From Chryseobacterium cucumeris (lineage in GTDB: Bacteria > Bacteroidota > Bacteroidia > Flavobacteriales > Weeksellaceae): a stretch of 64,000 bases of DNA. Below the pieces are notes generated by a model. It was given only the letters and a program-made list of their open reading frames with translations, was not told the origin of the DNA and ran no database searches. The stretch lies in assembly GCF_016775705.1 (NCBI RefSeq), contig NZ_CP068760.1, forward strand, positions 1,178,001-1,242,000. The letters run 5' to 3'. The position numbers and the translations under genes were made by a program. Below, one piece after another: positions 8,124-16,909 of the stretch (position 1 is the stretch's first letter; each line of letters begins with the position of its first letter).

Positions 8124-8852
8124 ATGAGCAGAACATTAGTGGTTGGAGACATTCACGGAGGATTTAAAGCCTTACGGCAGGTTCTTGAAAGAGCCGAGGT
8201 TACGCCAAATGATCAGCTGATTTTCCTGGGAGATTATGTAGACGGATGGAGTGAGTCTTCTGAAATAATACATTTTTTAATGGATCTCTCCAAAAAGCAG
8301 GAATGTATTTTCATCAAAGGAAACCACGATGCATGGTGCGAAGATTGGTTAACATCAGGCAAAAATCCTGATGTTTGGCTTTTCAACGGAGGAAAAAGTA
8401 CTGTTGAGAGCTACAAAGAATATCTTCTGGAAGATCTGGATCTTCACCTTGAATTTTTTCAAAGGATGAAAAACTATCATATTGACGATCAGAACCGGTT
8501 GTTTATTCATGCCGGATATGCTTCCATGCACGGCCCCGAAAGAGAAGTATATTCCAGCAATTACCGCTGGGACAGAACCCTCTGGGAAACGGCTGTTGCA
8601 ATGGATAAAAAACTGCAGAAAAACTCAGAGCTTTATCCTAAGAGACTGCTTTTGTACAATGAAATATTTATAGGGCATACACCGACTCTTGATATCGGAA
8701 TTACAGTACCGGCCAACAAAGCCAATATCTGGAATATGGACACCGGAGCGGCTTATACCGGATCTTTATCTATCATGGATATCGATTCCAAAGAATTCTG
8801 GCAAAGCGATCCGCTTCCTTTCTTATATCCAAAAGAAAAAGGGCGAAATTAA
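8124..8852 (+). CDS. Metallophosphoesterase (PPP-like)
   Basis: 242 residues from the ATG at 8124, 1 base after the kptA stop; an in-frame upstream ATG at 8100 would overlap kptA by 23 bases. The calcineurin-like metal motifs are all present: GDIHGG, GDYVDG, KGNHDAW, HAGYASM and GHTPT. It is soluble with no signal peptide. The family includes protein phosphatases, diadenosine tetraphosphatases and RNA or nucleotide phosphatases. Tight linkage to kptA suggests it could act on the phosphorylated ADP-ribose by-product or on RNA ends, but this is inference. It appears to be the last gene of the run. Confidence 0.88.
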   Translation: MSRTLVVGDIHGGFKALRQVLERAEVTPNDQLIFLGDYVDGWSESSEIIHFLMDLSKKQECIFIKGNHDAWCEDWLTSGKNPDVWLFNGGKSTVESYKEYLLEDLDLHLEFFQRMKNYHIDDQNRLFIHAGYASMHGPEREVYSSNYRWDRTLWETAVAMDKKLQKNSELYPKRLLLYNEIFIGHTPTLDIGITVPANKANIWNMDTGAAYTGSLSIMDIDSKEFWQSDPLPFLYPKEKGRN

Positions 8853-8865
8853 TACTGTTGAGAAC

Positions 8866-8898
8866 AAACCTAACAGGTTTTCAAAACCTGTTAGGTTT
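8866..8898. terminator. Perfect palindromic hairpin after the ADP-ribose operon
   Basis: A 16-bp perfect inverted repeat with a single-base loop (arms 8866-8881 and 8883-8898). It follows the metallophosphoesterase stop by 13 bases. The right arm ends in TTT then C, so it could act as a terminator, although the very small loop is also typical of dispersed palindromic repeats in these genomes. Confidence 0.6.
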
Positions 8899-8925
8899 CT
8901 ATCTGCAAAACAATTTTACCTTTTG

Positions 8926-8933
8926 TAATTTTG
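8926..8933 (+). promoter_or_regulatory. TAnnTTTG -7 box upstream of the M14 peptidase
   Basis: TAATTTTG matches the Bacteroidetes -7 consensus TAnnTTTG and lies 56 bases before the start codon. I see no good TTG element at the usual distance, so support is moderate. Confidence 0.4.
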
Positions 8934-8989
8934 ACTGTCAACCCATCCCCGTTTCTCACAAAAGATGATTAATTTTAAAGTCTGAAAAT

Positions 8990-10723
8990 ATGACTTCAAT
9001 GAAACTGAAATATCTTTTATTCACCCTGAGTTCTACCTTGTTTTTGGCTCAAAAATCATTTCAGACCCCTTTTGAAAAAGGAAACGGAAATCAAACTGTT
9101 ACCTACGATGAAATGAATAGCTATTACCAGAATCTGGCTAAAAATTTCAATACCATTCAATACCTTAAAAAGGGAGAAGATGACAATGAAAAACCCATTT
9201 ATGTAGTGGTTTATAATCCTTTTCCTGAAAAAGACCTTGAAAAATTAAGAAAAAACAAAGCCATTCTTTTTGTCAACAATGGAATTCACCCGGGAGAGCC
9301 GGATGGAATAGATGCTACCATGATGCTGATGAGAGATCTGGCGGCTAAAAAAATTAAAACTCCGCAGAACTTTATTATTGCTGCTATTTCCGCTTACAAT
9401 GTCAGTGGAATGCTCAACAGAGGATCTTACTCGAGAGCCAATCAGAATGGACCGGAGCAGTACGGTTTCAGGGGAAATGCAAGAAATTATGATCTGAACA
9501 GAGATTTTATCAAGGCAGATTCCAAAAATGCCAGAAGCTTTCAGGAAATCTACCAGTGGTTAAAACCGGATGTTTTTATTGATAATCACGTCAGCAACGG
9601 AGCGGATTATCAATATACGTTTACCTATATTTCTACTTTTAAAGAACGTCTGGGCAATACTCTGGGGAATTACTTCTACAATCATTATCAGGCTAAAAAT
9701 CTTGAAGATATGAAAAAGCTGGGGTATGAAAGTACACCTTACGTCAACATTCACGGAGATGTTCCGGAAGTAGGATTTGCCTCATTTGAAGACTCTCCCA
9801 GATATTCTACAGGATATACTTCGCTTTTCAATTCCTTAGGAACTGTTCCGGAAACCCATATGTTGAAGCCTTATGATAAAAGGGTAGATGCTACCTACAA
9901 ATATATGTTGGTGAACCTGCAGAATTTGGATAAAGATTATCATACCATAAAGCAGCTCCGTATTGAAAATTTAAAACAGTATCAGGCCGGAAAACAATAT
10001 GGAATCCGTTGGAAAATAGACTCCACAAAATTTTCAACGATGGATTTTAAGGGCTACGAAGGAAAGTACAAACCTAGTGAAGTTTCGGGGAAGCCAAGGC
10101 TGTATTATGACCGTAATAAGCCTTTTACAAAGAACATCAAGCTTTTTACAACAGCTGTTCCAACGGGATATATTACCATTCCGAAGTATTATGTCATTCC
10201 ACAATCACAATATCGTGTAATTGAAGAATTGAAGAGAAACAATATTCAGATGAGTCCTTTGCAGAAAGACAGTACTTTGTCTGTTGAGTCCTATAAAATC
10301 AAAGATTTTAAAACCGTTAAAAACCCTTATGAAGGCCATTATCTGCACTTTGAAACGACGGTTGATGCTTCCCGTAAAAGTTTGCTGTTTTCGGCAGGGG
10401 ATTATCTTGTTACTACCGATCAGCCAGGGGTAAAATATATTATAGAAACTCTTGAGCCTGAGGCATTAGATTCATTTTTCAACTGGAATTTCTTCGATGG
10501 AATTCTGGCGCAGAAAGAATACTATTCTGCTTATATTTTCGAAGATACAGCTGCCGAACTCCTGAAAAAAGATAAAAAGCTGAAAGAAGCCTTTGAAGCA
10601 GCGAAAGTGTCAGACAAAAAACTGTCCGAAGATGGAACTGCACAACTGGATTGGATCTACAGGCATTCTCCTTATTTTGAAGAGAAAACTTTCAGGCAGT
10701 ATCCGGTTTACAGAGTATTGTAA
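8990..10723 (+). CDS. Secreted M14-family zinc carboxypeptidase
   Basis: 577 residues with an N-terminal signal peptide (MKLKYLLFTLSSTLFLA, ending before QKS). Zinc ligands of the M14 family appear as H100 and E103 in HPGEPDG, with the third His in FIDNHVSNG near residue 203; RNYDLNRDF carries the substrate-binding Arg region. Residues after about 330 form a long C-terminal part with no clear family. It probably trims peptides or peptidoglycan outside the inner membrane. The second ATG (8999) is an equally plausible start. It is monocistronic and is followed by a strong bidirectional terminator. Confidence 0.85.
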   Translation: MTSMKLKYLLFTLSSTLFLAQKSFQTPFEKGNGNQTVTYDEMNSYYQNLAKNFNTIQYLKKGEDDNEKPIYVVVYNPFPEKDLEKLRKNKAILFVNNGIHPGEPDGIDATMMLMRDLAAKKIKTPQNFIIAAISAYNVSGMLNRGSYSRANQNGPEQYGFRGNARNYDLNRDFIKADSKNARSFQEIYQWLKPDVFIDNHVSNGADYQYTFTYISTFKERLGNTLGNYFYNHYQAKNLEDMKKLGYESTPYVNIHGDVPEVGFASFEDSPRYSTGYTSLFNSLGTVPETHMLKPYDKRVDATYKYMLVNLQNLDKDYHTIKQLRIENLKQYQAGKQYGIRWKIDSTKFSTMDFKGYEGKYKPSEVSGKPRLYYDRNKPFTKNIKLFTTAVPTGYITIPKYYVIPQSQYRVIEELKRNNIQMSPLQKDSTLSVESYKIKDFKTVKNPYEGHYLHFETTVDASRKSLLFSAGDYLVTTDQPGVKYIIETLEPEALDSFFNWNFFDGILAQKEYYSAYIFEDTAAELLKKDKKLKEAFEAAKVSDKKLSEDGTAQLDWIYRHSPYFEEKTFRQYPVYRVL

Positions 10724-10749
10724 TTAATTGATAATAAAGAATTAAACTA

Positions 10750-10779
10750 AAACAGGCGTTTCCACGGAAACGCCTGTTT
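10750..10779. terminator. Bidirectional terminator
   Basis: A 14-bp GC-rich stem (10750-10763 with 10766-10779) followed by T residues on the + strand and preceded by A residues. It separates the converging M14 peptidase and JmjC-like genes and can serve both. Confidence 0.85.
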
Positions 10780-10784
10780 TTTAA

Positions 10785-11666
10785 TTATCTTGGTAAGCCT
10801 CTTTTCAAAGCTATTTCTGCTCTTTTGATCGCCATTTTCTCCTTCCAGTCCATGTATTTCTTTTTGAAATTAGACTTCATGATATCGTCAAATTTACGCT
10901 GTACGGTAAGATTCCATAGGGAATGTGCTTTTACAGCCCATGATTTGTCCCAGGCTCTTAAAGAAATTGAGAAACTTCCGTCCAGATATTTCATCCAATG
11001 CCACCATCCGGTAGGCATGAACAATGTATCTCCATGTTCAAGGAAACACTCAATTCCTTCCACACCATCCAGTGCAGGGAACTTGGTGAAGTCAGGATTT
11101 TCAATATCATAATCTTCCAGGGCATAGGTTGCATACGGAATCTGATACAGCCTTTCTTTCCATTTGTAATCAAAAAGAAGAATATGTTTTCTTCCGTTGA
11201 AGTGAGTATGGAAAATATGAGCCATATCAATGTCAAAGTGAAGGAACGTCACTGATCCTTTTCCACCAAAGAACATATTCGGATATTTATCCAGGAATCC
11301 TCCCATCAGGTCTTTGGGAGAAATATAATCTTCCAGTAATTTCGGGGCATATTTTATAGGGTCGAAGAGAAAAATTCTAAGATCGGTTGGCTCTCGCTGG
11401 ATAAGATCTATATAATCTCCAAACTTCATTTTTGCTGCTGATGCATTGATGGGAGCCGAAGGATCTGCCTTTGAGCTGTCGTATAGCGGAACCTCCACAT
11501 CTCCTACAACTTCCTTCATATATTCCATCGTCCATTTTTGATAAGCAGGCCACTTTTTTGCCATATTTCTGATGACAACGGGCCTTCTTGGCTTCAGATA
11601 TTTTTCGTAGAAATCTTCTTTAGAAATGTCTTCTACAACATCTATAGGCTTTAAAATAATTCCCAT
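10785..11666 (-). CDS. Cupin/JmjC-like 2-oxoglutarate-Fe(II) oxygenase
   Basis: 293 residues of the cupin-8/JmjC type. The iron triad is visible as H and D in TFLHFDIDMAH and the distal His in GDTLFMPTGWWHW; PVVIRNMAKKWPA near the N-terminus is typical of FIH/JMJD-like hydroxylases. It is expected to hydroxylate a protein or small molecule using 2-oxoglutarate and oxygen; the substrate is unknown. It is soluble, with a basic C-terminal helix. It stands alone on the - strand. Confidence 0.85.
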   Translation of the reverse strand: MGIILKPIDVVEDISKEDFYEKYLKPRRPVVIRNMAKKWPAYQKWTMEYMKEVVGDVEVPLYDSSKADPSAPINASAAKMKFGDYIDLIQREPTDLRIFLFDPIKYAPKLLEDYISPKDLMGGFLDKYPNMFFGGKGSVTFLHFDIDMAHIFHTHFNGRKHILLFDYKWKERLYQIPYATYALEDYDIENPDFTKFPALDGVEGIECFLEHGDTLFMPTGWWHWMKYLDGSFSISLRAWDKSWAVKAHSLWNLTVQRKFDDIMKSNFKKKYMDWKEKMAIKRAEIALKRGLPR

Positions 11667-12111
11667 TTTATAAATTTTATGTTACAAAATTATTAAATAT
11701 ATATATATGTACGAGTGTTTAATTTTTTTTTAATCTATGATTCAAATCAGATTTTCCTATTTAGAATAAGTAAAAATATCAATTTTCTTACTTCCCTTTA
11801 AAATTGTTGTTTATGCCTTCATTAAGACAAAACCTATTCATATTATGTTACACAAATCAAAAATTAATTTAACTCTTCTTTTGCAGAATCTATATGCCAA
11901 AGATCATCTTATCATGAAATAGATATCATAAAAAAAAGGGCGAATCGTTTTGATTCTTTTTTAATATATTTCTTTTTCATAGAAAAACAAAAGTTTAAAA
12001 ATTATCACTATGTTTGTAGTGATAAAGATTTAACCTTTAATCGTAAAACTCATCTTTATAAAAAGTGTAACAAAAAACAATAACCATTAACTAATTGAGC
12101 AAATAATAAGT
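11667..12111. other. 445-bp divergent intergenic region
   Basis: AT-rich spacer between divergent genes, with no coding potential that I can support. On the - strand TAATTTTG (11685-11692) is a -7-like box close to the JmjC-like gene. On the + strand TATGTTTG (12009-12016) is a -7-like box about 95 bases before the outer-membrane receptor gene. Both lack a convincing TTG element. Confidence 0.5.
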
Positions 12112-14886
12112 ATGAAAAAAAATATTTCTTTATTTCTGATGCTATTCTTTACTGTGCTTACTTTTGCGCAGAAAACGGTTTCAGGAAAGATCACCGATGA
12201 TGATGGGGTCGCGATACCCAGTGCCAGTGTGACGATCGAAGAGCCCGGCAAAGACGCTATTCTTGCTTACGCTATTACGAACTCAAAAGGAGAATATAAA
12301 GTAACCTTCACTTCCGCTGAATCCAATGTGGATCTGAAAGTGAAAGCGTTCAATCAGAAACCTCTTACAAAGCAAATCAGTAACAGCGATCAGACTCTGA
12401 ACTTTAAAATGCAGTCTGAAGCTACAGAAATTAAAGAAGTACAGCTGAAAACCAAAATGATCACCGCAAGAGGTGACACCATTTCTTATGATCTTAAGGC
12501 TTTCAATAGTAAAAATGACCGAACCCTTGCGGATGTAATGAAGAAGATTCCGGGAATTGAAGTAAACAAGGACGGAACAATTCTTTACCAGGGGAATGCC
12601 ATCAATAAATTTTACGTCAATGGAAAAGACCTTATGGAAGGAGGTTATGGAACCATCAACAACTCTCTTCCTAAAGATGCGGTACAGAAAGTAGAAGTTC
12701 TGGAGAACCACCAGCCGGTAAAAATACTTCAGGATAAAGTACCTTCAGACCAGGCAGCCATCAATATTAAACTGAAAAACTCTGTCACCATGACCGGGAG
12801 AGGTGAAGTAGGAGTTGGTTTAGAACCTTTCCTCTGGAATGTAAAATTAACCCCCATGTTTTTCGGGCAGAAAAGCCAATGGGTTGTCAATTATAAAACC
12901 AATAACACGGGTGAGCAAGTGGAAAATGAAGGGAATATTCTGGCTTTTGGAAGCTCATGGGAAGGAAGAAGAAGTAACATCTCGCAAAATAATTGGCTAA
13001 GTGTAGAGAATGCAAGTACACCAAATTTACCGGTGAAAAGGTATTTGATGAATAATGTTCACTATTTATCTGCAAATTATTTAACTAATATTGATAAAAA
13101 GAAAGAATGGGAGTTAAAGGTTAATGCAAATTATACAAATAATGCGGTGGAAAGAGAGGATTATAATGAAACAACTTATTTTCCAACTAATGACAGACCC
13201 CAACAGTCCACTGTGGTAATGAGTACCAGAAATAATTTTTATACAGATAAACTGAAGGGAGAATTGATCTTTACCAAAAATGCTAAGAAAGGGTTCTTTA
13301 AAAATACCACAAGTTTCAGCCAGTTCTGGAATGCAGACAGAGCATTTGCTGAAAGAGCAGGAAGATCAGGAAATCAAGGAGTGGAATCTCCAACATCATC
13401 TTTCCAAAACTCATTGAGTACAATTATTCCATGGGGAGAAAAGATGGTAAATTTCAAATCATATATTAATTATCAGGATGATCAGCAGACACTGAAAGTA
13501 GATCCGGCAAGTTATTTACAACTGCCATACAAACTTCCAAAGGTAAACCCGAACGATCCCAACGAAAAAGATAAATATGGTATTGTAAATTTTGCACCAG
13601 GTACTTTAGCACTACAACAGTTCAGATTAAAAACTTTAGATACCTCACATTCAGCAAATATTAGTTTTTCTAAAAAAGGATGGACATTCACTCCTCAGGT
13701 GGGATTTGATTTCTCTACAGATAAGCTAAATACAAACTTTGATGGGCAAGCAATTCAAAATCCTTCTGTGCCGAATGATGTACCGCCAAATTTCAATGAT
13801 GGTATTTATGAAAACAACCTGAAATTTACAGAAATTGTTCCTTCTGCTTCGCTAGGTGTTAATTATAAATCTGAAGCTTGGAGTATTTTTGCAAATTTTC
13901 CAGCAAATTTCAATAGCATTAAAGCTGAAGATGATTTAAGAGGAGTTTCAAAATCACTAAATAAGACAACGTTTACTCCAAATGCTTTTATTCAGTATTC
14001 ATTTGCTTCATTCTGGAAAGCAAGTTTGAATGGAAACATCAGCAATAATTTTGGAGATATTCAAACGGCTTATGCAGGTTACATGTTATTAAGCCCTAGA
14101 GGATTTAATGTAATGGATCCTAATAACCCGATACCTCAAATAACGTCAAAAATGGCAGGATCTAGAATTGAATACAGAAACCCATTAAACAATCTATTCT
14201 TTAATATTAATTATTCATTGAGTGATAGTAAAAGAAATTTGCTTTCTTCTCCAATTTTGGATGCAGCAACGGGGTCTACTTTAATCCGATACATTGAAAG
14301 AGAAAATCATTCAAAGAGTAATAGATTTAATGTTGAGGTTGGTAAATACTTCCCAAAATTCAAGACCAATGCTTCTGTGAGCTATGGAAATACATTGACA
14401 AAAAGTGATGCGTTCTTGGATGACACTCAATATTTGAGCAAAAATAATACTCAGACTTATGGACTTAAGTTCAATAATACCTATTTTAGCTGGGCGAGTG
14501 TAGATTATACACTTAATTTATCAAGAAACAAACAAGATAATATAGGCTTGAGTTCTAATCAGAGCAGGCTCGGTGTCAATACAGGATTTAATCACAATCT
14601 GGCAGTTTATTTCTATCCTATAGAAGACCATACGATTGGATTCAATTGGGATCAGGTGAATACAAGTGATGGAAGTAATAAATATAAGAATGCGTTCTAT
14701 GATATTTCTTACCAATTTTCATGGTCTAAAAAGAAAATTGATTTTGAAATTAAATGGTTGAATATTGCTAACAGAAAATTCTTTGAAACCTATAATATCA
14801 ATCAAACAACAAATAGTTCTTCTTACACGAAAATTCAGCTCCGCCCTAGTCAAGTGATGTTTACTGTAAAATTCAACTTTAAATAA
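12112..14886 (+). CDS. Outer-membrane beta-barrel receptor with CarboxypepD_reg domain
   Basis: 924 residues. After a signal peptide (cut after about residue 19) comes a carboxypeptidase-regulatory-like domain (VSGKITDDDGVAIPSASVTI), then a plug-like segment (LADVMKKIPGIEV..FYVNGKDL, about residues 135-210) and a long aromatic-rich barrel ending in a terminal Phe (VMFTVKFNFK). It belongs to the TonB-receptor-like outer-membrane proteins that often pair with GLPGLI proteins, one of which lies 735 bases downstream. The ligand is unknown. Barrel codons after about 13,000 look more AT-rich than the N-terminal part. Confidence 0.85.
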   Translation: MKKNISLFLMLFFTVLTFAQKTVSGKITDDDGVAIPSASVTIEEPGKDAILAYAITNSKGEYKVTFTSAESNVDLKVKAFNQKPLTKQISNSDQTLNFKMQSEATEIKEVQLKTKMITARGDTISYDLKAFNSKNDRTLADVMKKIPGIEVNKDGTILYQGNAINKFYVNGKDLMEGGYGTINNSLPKDAVQKVEVLENHQPVKILQDKVPSDQAAINIKLKNSVTMTGRGEVGVGLEPFLWNVKLTPMFFGQKSQWVVNYKTNNTGEQVENEGNILAFGSSWEGRRSNISQNNWLSVENASTPNLPVKRYLMNNVHYLSANYLTNIDKKKEWELKVNANYTNNAVEREDYNETTYFPTNDRPQQSTVVMSTRNNFYTDKLKGELIFTKNAKKGFFKNTTSFSQFWNADRAFAERAGRSGNQGVESPTSSFQNSLSTIIPWGEKMVNFKSYINYQDDQQTLKVDPASYLQLPYKLPKVNPNDPNEKDKYGIVNFAPGTLALQQFRLKTLDTSHSANISFSKKGWTFTPQVGFDFSTDKLNTNFDGQAIQNPSVPNDVPPNFNDGIYENNLKFTEIVPSASLGVNYKSEAWSIFANFPANFNSIKAEDDLRGVSKSLNKTTFTPNAFIQYSFASFWKASLNGNISNNFGDIQTAYAGYMLLSPRGFNVMDPNNPIPQITSKMAGSRIEYRNPLNNLFFNINYSLSDSKRNLLSSPILDAATGSTLIRYIERENHSKSNRFNVEVGKYFPKFKTNASVSYGNTLTKSDAFLDDTQYLSKNNTQTYGLKFNNTYFSWASVDYTLNLSRNKQDNIGLSSNQSRLGVNTGFNHNLAVYFYPIEDHTIGFNWDQVNTSDGSNKYKNAFYDISYQFSWSKKKIDFEIKWLNIANRKFFETYNINQTTNSSSYTKIQLRPSQVMFTVKFNFK

Positions 14887-14888
14887 AA

Positions 14889-14920
14889 CAAAAAACCAAT
14901 CCATGCGGATTGGTTTTTTG
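14889..14920. terminator. Bidirectional terminator
   Basis: A 14-bp stem (14889-14902 with 14907-14920) flanked by A and T runs. It lies between the receptor gene and the converging DinB-like gene. Confidence 0.88.
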
Positions 14921-14942
14921 TTGAGATATATTGAGATGTTAA

Positions 14943-15440
14943 TTAAAAACTTTGCTGGTCTGCTGAAGGCCCATAGCTTCCCGGCAAAGGAATATTGTTC
15001 AGCCTGTAATACACTCCTAGTTGAGCCCTGTGATGAGTAATCTGGTTTAAGGCATGGCGTATTGCCCCATATTTGCTCCAGCTTGCCAGCTCATGGCCGT
15101 CATTTTTAATCGTCCAGCTGGGATTCAGATCGTTTTCTGTACTGTTTTCTAATGCTGTTTTTGCTGACTGGTAATCATCTTCCAGTTTTTTCATCAGTTC
15201 ATCTCTTGTAGAAAGAATGGTAGGTTTATAATCTCCTTTGGCAAAATCCAGTTCAGAAGTTTTTAAAATTGTGTTCGGCCATTCAAAAACTTCTACAAGA
15301 TGGGTGGCAAGGGGCATCATTTTCATACTTTTTTCATGTGGAGCATAATCATTTTTTCCTTCAGGGAATAGTTCAATAAATTTTTTTGTGGTTTGAAATT
15401 CTCCCTCCAGTTCGGATTTTAATTGAGATAAAGTGTCCAT
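14943..15440 (-). CDS. DinB-family protein
   Basis: 165 residues of the DinB/YfiT four-helix family. The metal-binding histidines are seen in LATHLVEVFEW (first helix) and RHALNQITHHRAQLG (last long helix). Members are usually metal-dependent thiol transferases or hydrolases of unclear substrate. It lies on the opposite strand between the receptor and the GLPGLI gene, so it interrupts that pair. Confidence 0.85.
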   Translation of the reverse strand: MDTLSQLKSELEGEFQTTKKFIELFPEGKNDYAPHEKSMKMMPLATHLVEVFEWPNTILKTSELDFAKGDYKPTILSTRDELMKKLEDDYQSAKTALENSTENDLNPSWTIKNDGHELASWSKYGAIRHALNQITHHRAQLGVYYRLNNIPLPGSYGPSADQQSF

Positions 15441-15621
15441 AATATTTTGTTTTTTAGAAACTTAAAGGTAAGCGTTTTAAAAATGAAACTGTTCTAACAG
15501 AATCATAATTTTTTAAGTAGTAAAGATTGAAAAGGAAGAATATTTTTTACTGGAAAATAAAATTTGAAAAAAACTGTAACAAAAGAAGACATATGATTAC
15601 TAATTATATAAACTTGTTACA

Positions 15622-16521
15622 ATGAAAAAGTTATTCTCTATATTTTTGATCACTCTGTTTGCTTTTGCAGGCGCTCAGGAGTCGAAAGAAACAGCCAACC
15701 GTTTCTTTTATGAACTGACTTTTAAGCCTAAGAAAGATTCAGCAAGAATGGATAAAATCATTACCATTCTTGATATCACGCCAAAAAAATCAATCTATCA
15801 GGATTATACAATGCCCGCTCAGGATTCTATCATTAAAGTTCAGATAGAAGAAATGGAGAAAACCAAATCTTTTAAGGATATGACCAAGTTGATTAGGTGG
15901 CCGAAATTTTCCTATAAAATTATTAAGACTTATCCTGACATGAAAGTACAGTATGTAGACAGAATCAGCAGAAATCTGTTTTCATATGAAGACGATCCGA
16001 AGCTGCAATGGAGTATTCTACCAGATAAACAAAAAATAGGCGCGTACAATGCTCAGAAAGCAACTACTGAATTTGGAGGAAGAACATGGACAGCATGGTT
16101 CAGTTCGGATATCCCTTTTCAGGATGGACCTTACAAATTTAAAGGACTTCCAGGGCTGATTGTAAAAATTGAAGATGGTGATAAAAATTACTCATGGCAG
16201 TTAAGCGGCAATAAAAAAATAGAAAACTACGAAGAATTATCTTATGCTGATAAGATTAATGCCAAAATGGGAATGATGAGCAATACAGTAACGCCTACAT
16301 CAAAAGAAAAGTTTCTTAAATCTTATGAAGGATACAAAGCAGATCCTTTTGCAGAATCCCGTCCATATATGACTGCAGAGAATATGAGCAGACCAATGCC
16401 AGGAACAGATGGAACTGTAGGTGACTTTATGAAAAGACTTGAAAAACAAGTGAAAGATTTCTTCGGATCTAATGATAATCCAATAGAAAAAGAACAGCCT
16501 TCTGACAAGAAGAAAAAATAA
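15622..16521 (+). CDS. GLPGLI family protein
   Basis: 299 residues with a signal peptide (cut near AGAQ) and the family's signature hexapeptide GLPGLI at residues 175-180, preceded by GPYKFK and followed by VKIED. The C-terminus is lysine-rich (KKKK). GLPGLI proteins are a Bacteroidetes family, commonly adjacent to outer-membrane receptors such as the one at 12112. They are probably periplasmic or surface-bound with an unknown job. Confidence 0.93.
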   Translation: MKKLFSIFLITLFAFAGAQESKETANRFFYELTFKPKKDSARMDKIITILDITPKKSIYQDYTMPAQDSIIKVQIEEMEKTKSFKDMTKLIRWPKFSYKIIKTYPDMKVQYVDRISRNLFSYEDDPKLQWSILPDKQKIGAYNAQKATTEFGGRTWTAWFSSDIPFQDGPYKFKGLPGLIVKIEDGDKNYSWQLSGNKKIENYEELSYADKINAKMGMMSNTVTPTSKEKFLKSYEGYKADPFAESRPYMTAENMSRPMPGTDGTVGDFMKRLEKQVKDFFGSNDNPIEKEQPSDKKKK

Positions 16522-16549
16522 GACTTCATATCAACTAAATTATATTTTG

Positions 16550-16585
16550 AATCACCCCAGATACAGCAATGTGTTTGGGGTGATT
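16550..16585 (+). terminator. Terminator after the GLPGLI gene
   Basis: A 10-bp GC-rich stem (16550-16559 with 16576-16585) with a 16-base loop, followed by a T-rich run. Confidence 0.75.
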
Positions 16586-16604
16586 TCTTTTATGCTAAAA
16601 CGTT

Positions 16605-16623
16605 ATTTAGATTAAATTTAAAT
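16605..16623 (+). promoter_or_regulatory. Candidate iron-responsive (DtxR/IdeR-type) operator
   Basis: A 19-bp imperfect palindrome, ATTTAGATT-A-AATTTAAAT, in the 9-1-9 arrangement of DtxR/MntR/IdeR operators, with one mismatched pair. It ends 4 bases before the -7 box of the feo operon, overlapping the -33 region, so a bound repressor would block transcription. Confidence 0.55.
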
Positions 16624-16627
16624 AGCG

Positions 16628-16635
16628 TATATTTG
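16628..16635 (+). promoter_or_regulatory. feo operon -7 promoter box
   Basis: TATATTTG is an exact TAnnTTTG box 19 bases before the feoA start codon. The palindrome upstream occupies the -33 region. Confidence 0.7.
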
Positions 16636-16654
16636 CAGGACTAAAAATTAGGCT

Positions 16655-16909
16655 TTGAAAGAGAAAGGATTACATAAATTAAGTGGATTCCCTAAAAACA
16701 AAATGGGGAAGATATTGGGATATGATAACGACCATCTTAAAATGCCCAATAAAATTATTGAAATGGGACTTCTTCCGGAGACCATTTTCAGAATTTTGTA
16801 TCAGGCTCCGTTCAGCGGGCCAATGTATGTAGAATTTGGAGCAGAAAAAAGCCGGATTGCTCTTCGTGAGGAAGAAGGAGATTACATCATTGTTGAAGAA
16901 TTGAATTAA
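16655..16909 (+). CDS. feoA: FeoA-type ferrous iron transport protein
   Basis: 84 residues with a TTG start. The SH3-like FeoA fold is suggested by the LSGFPKNKMGKILGY segment, EMGLLPETIFRILYQAPFSGP and VEFGAEKSRIALREEE. FeoA is a small cytoplasmic partner of the FeoB Fe(II) permease. Its stop TAA shares its last base with the feoB ATG, so translation is coupled. The context makes the assignment firm. Confidence 0.93.
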   Translation: MKEKGLHKLSGFPKNKMGKILGYDNDHLKMPNKIIEMGLLPETIFRILYQAPFSGPMYVEFGAEKSRIALREEEGDYIIVEELN

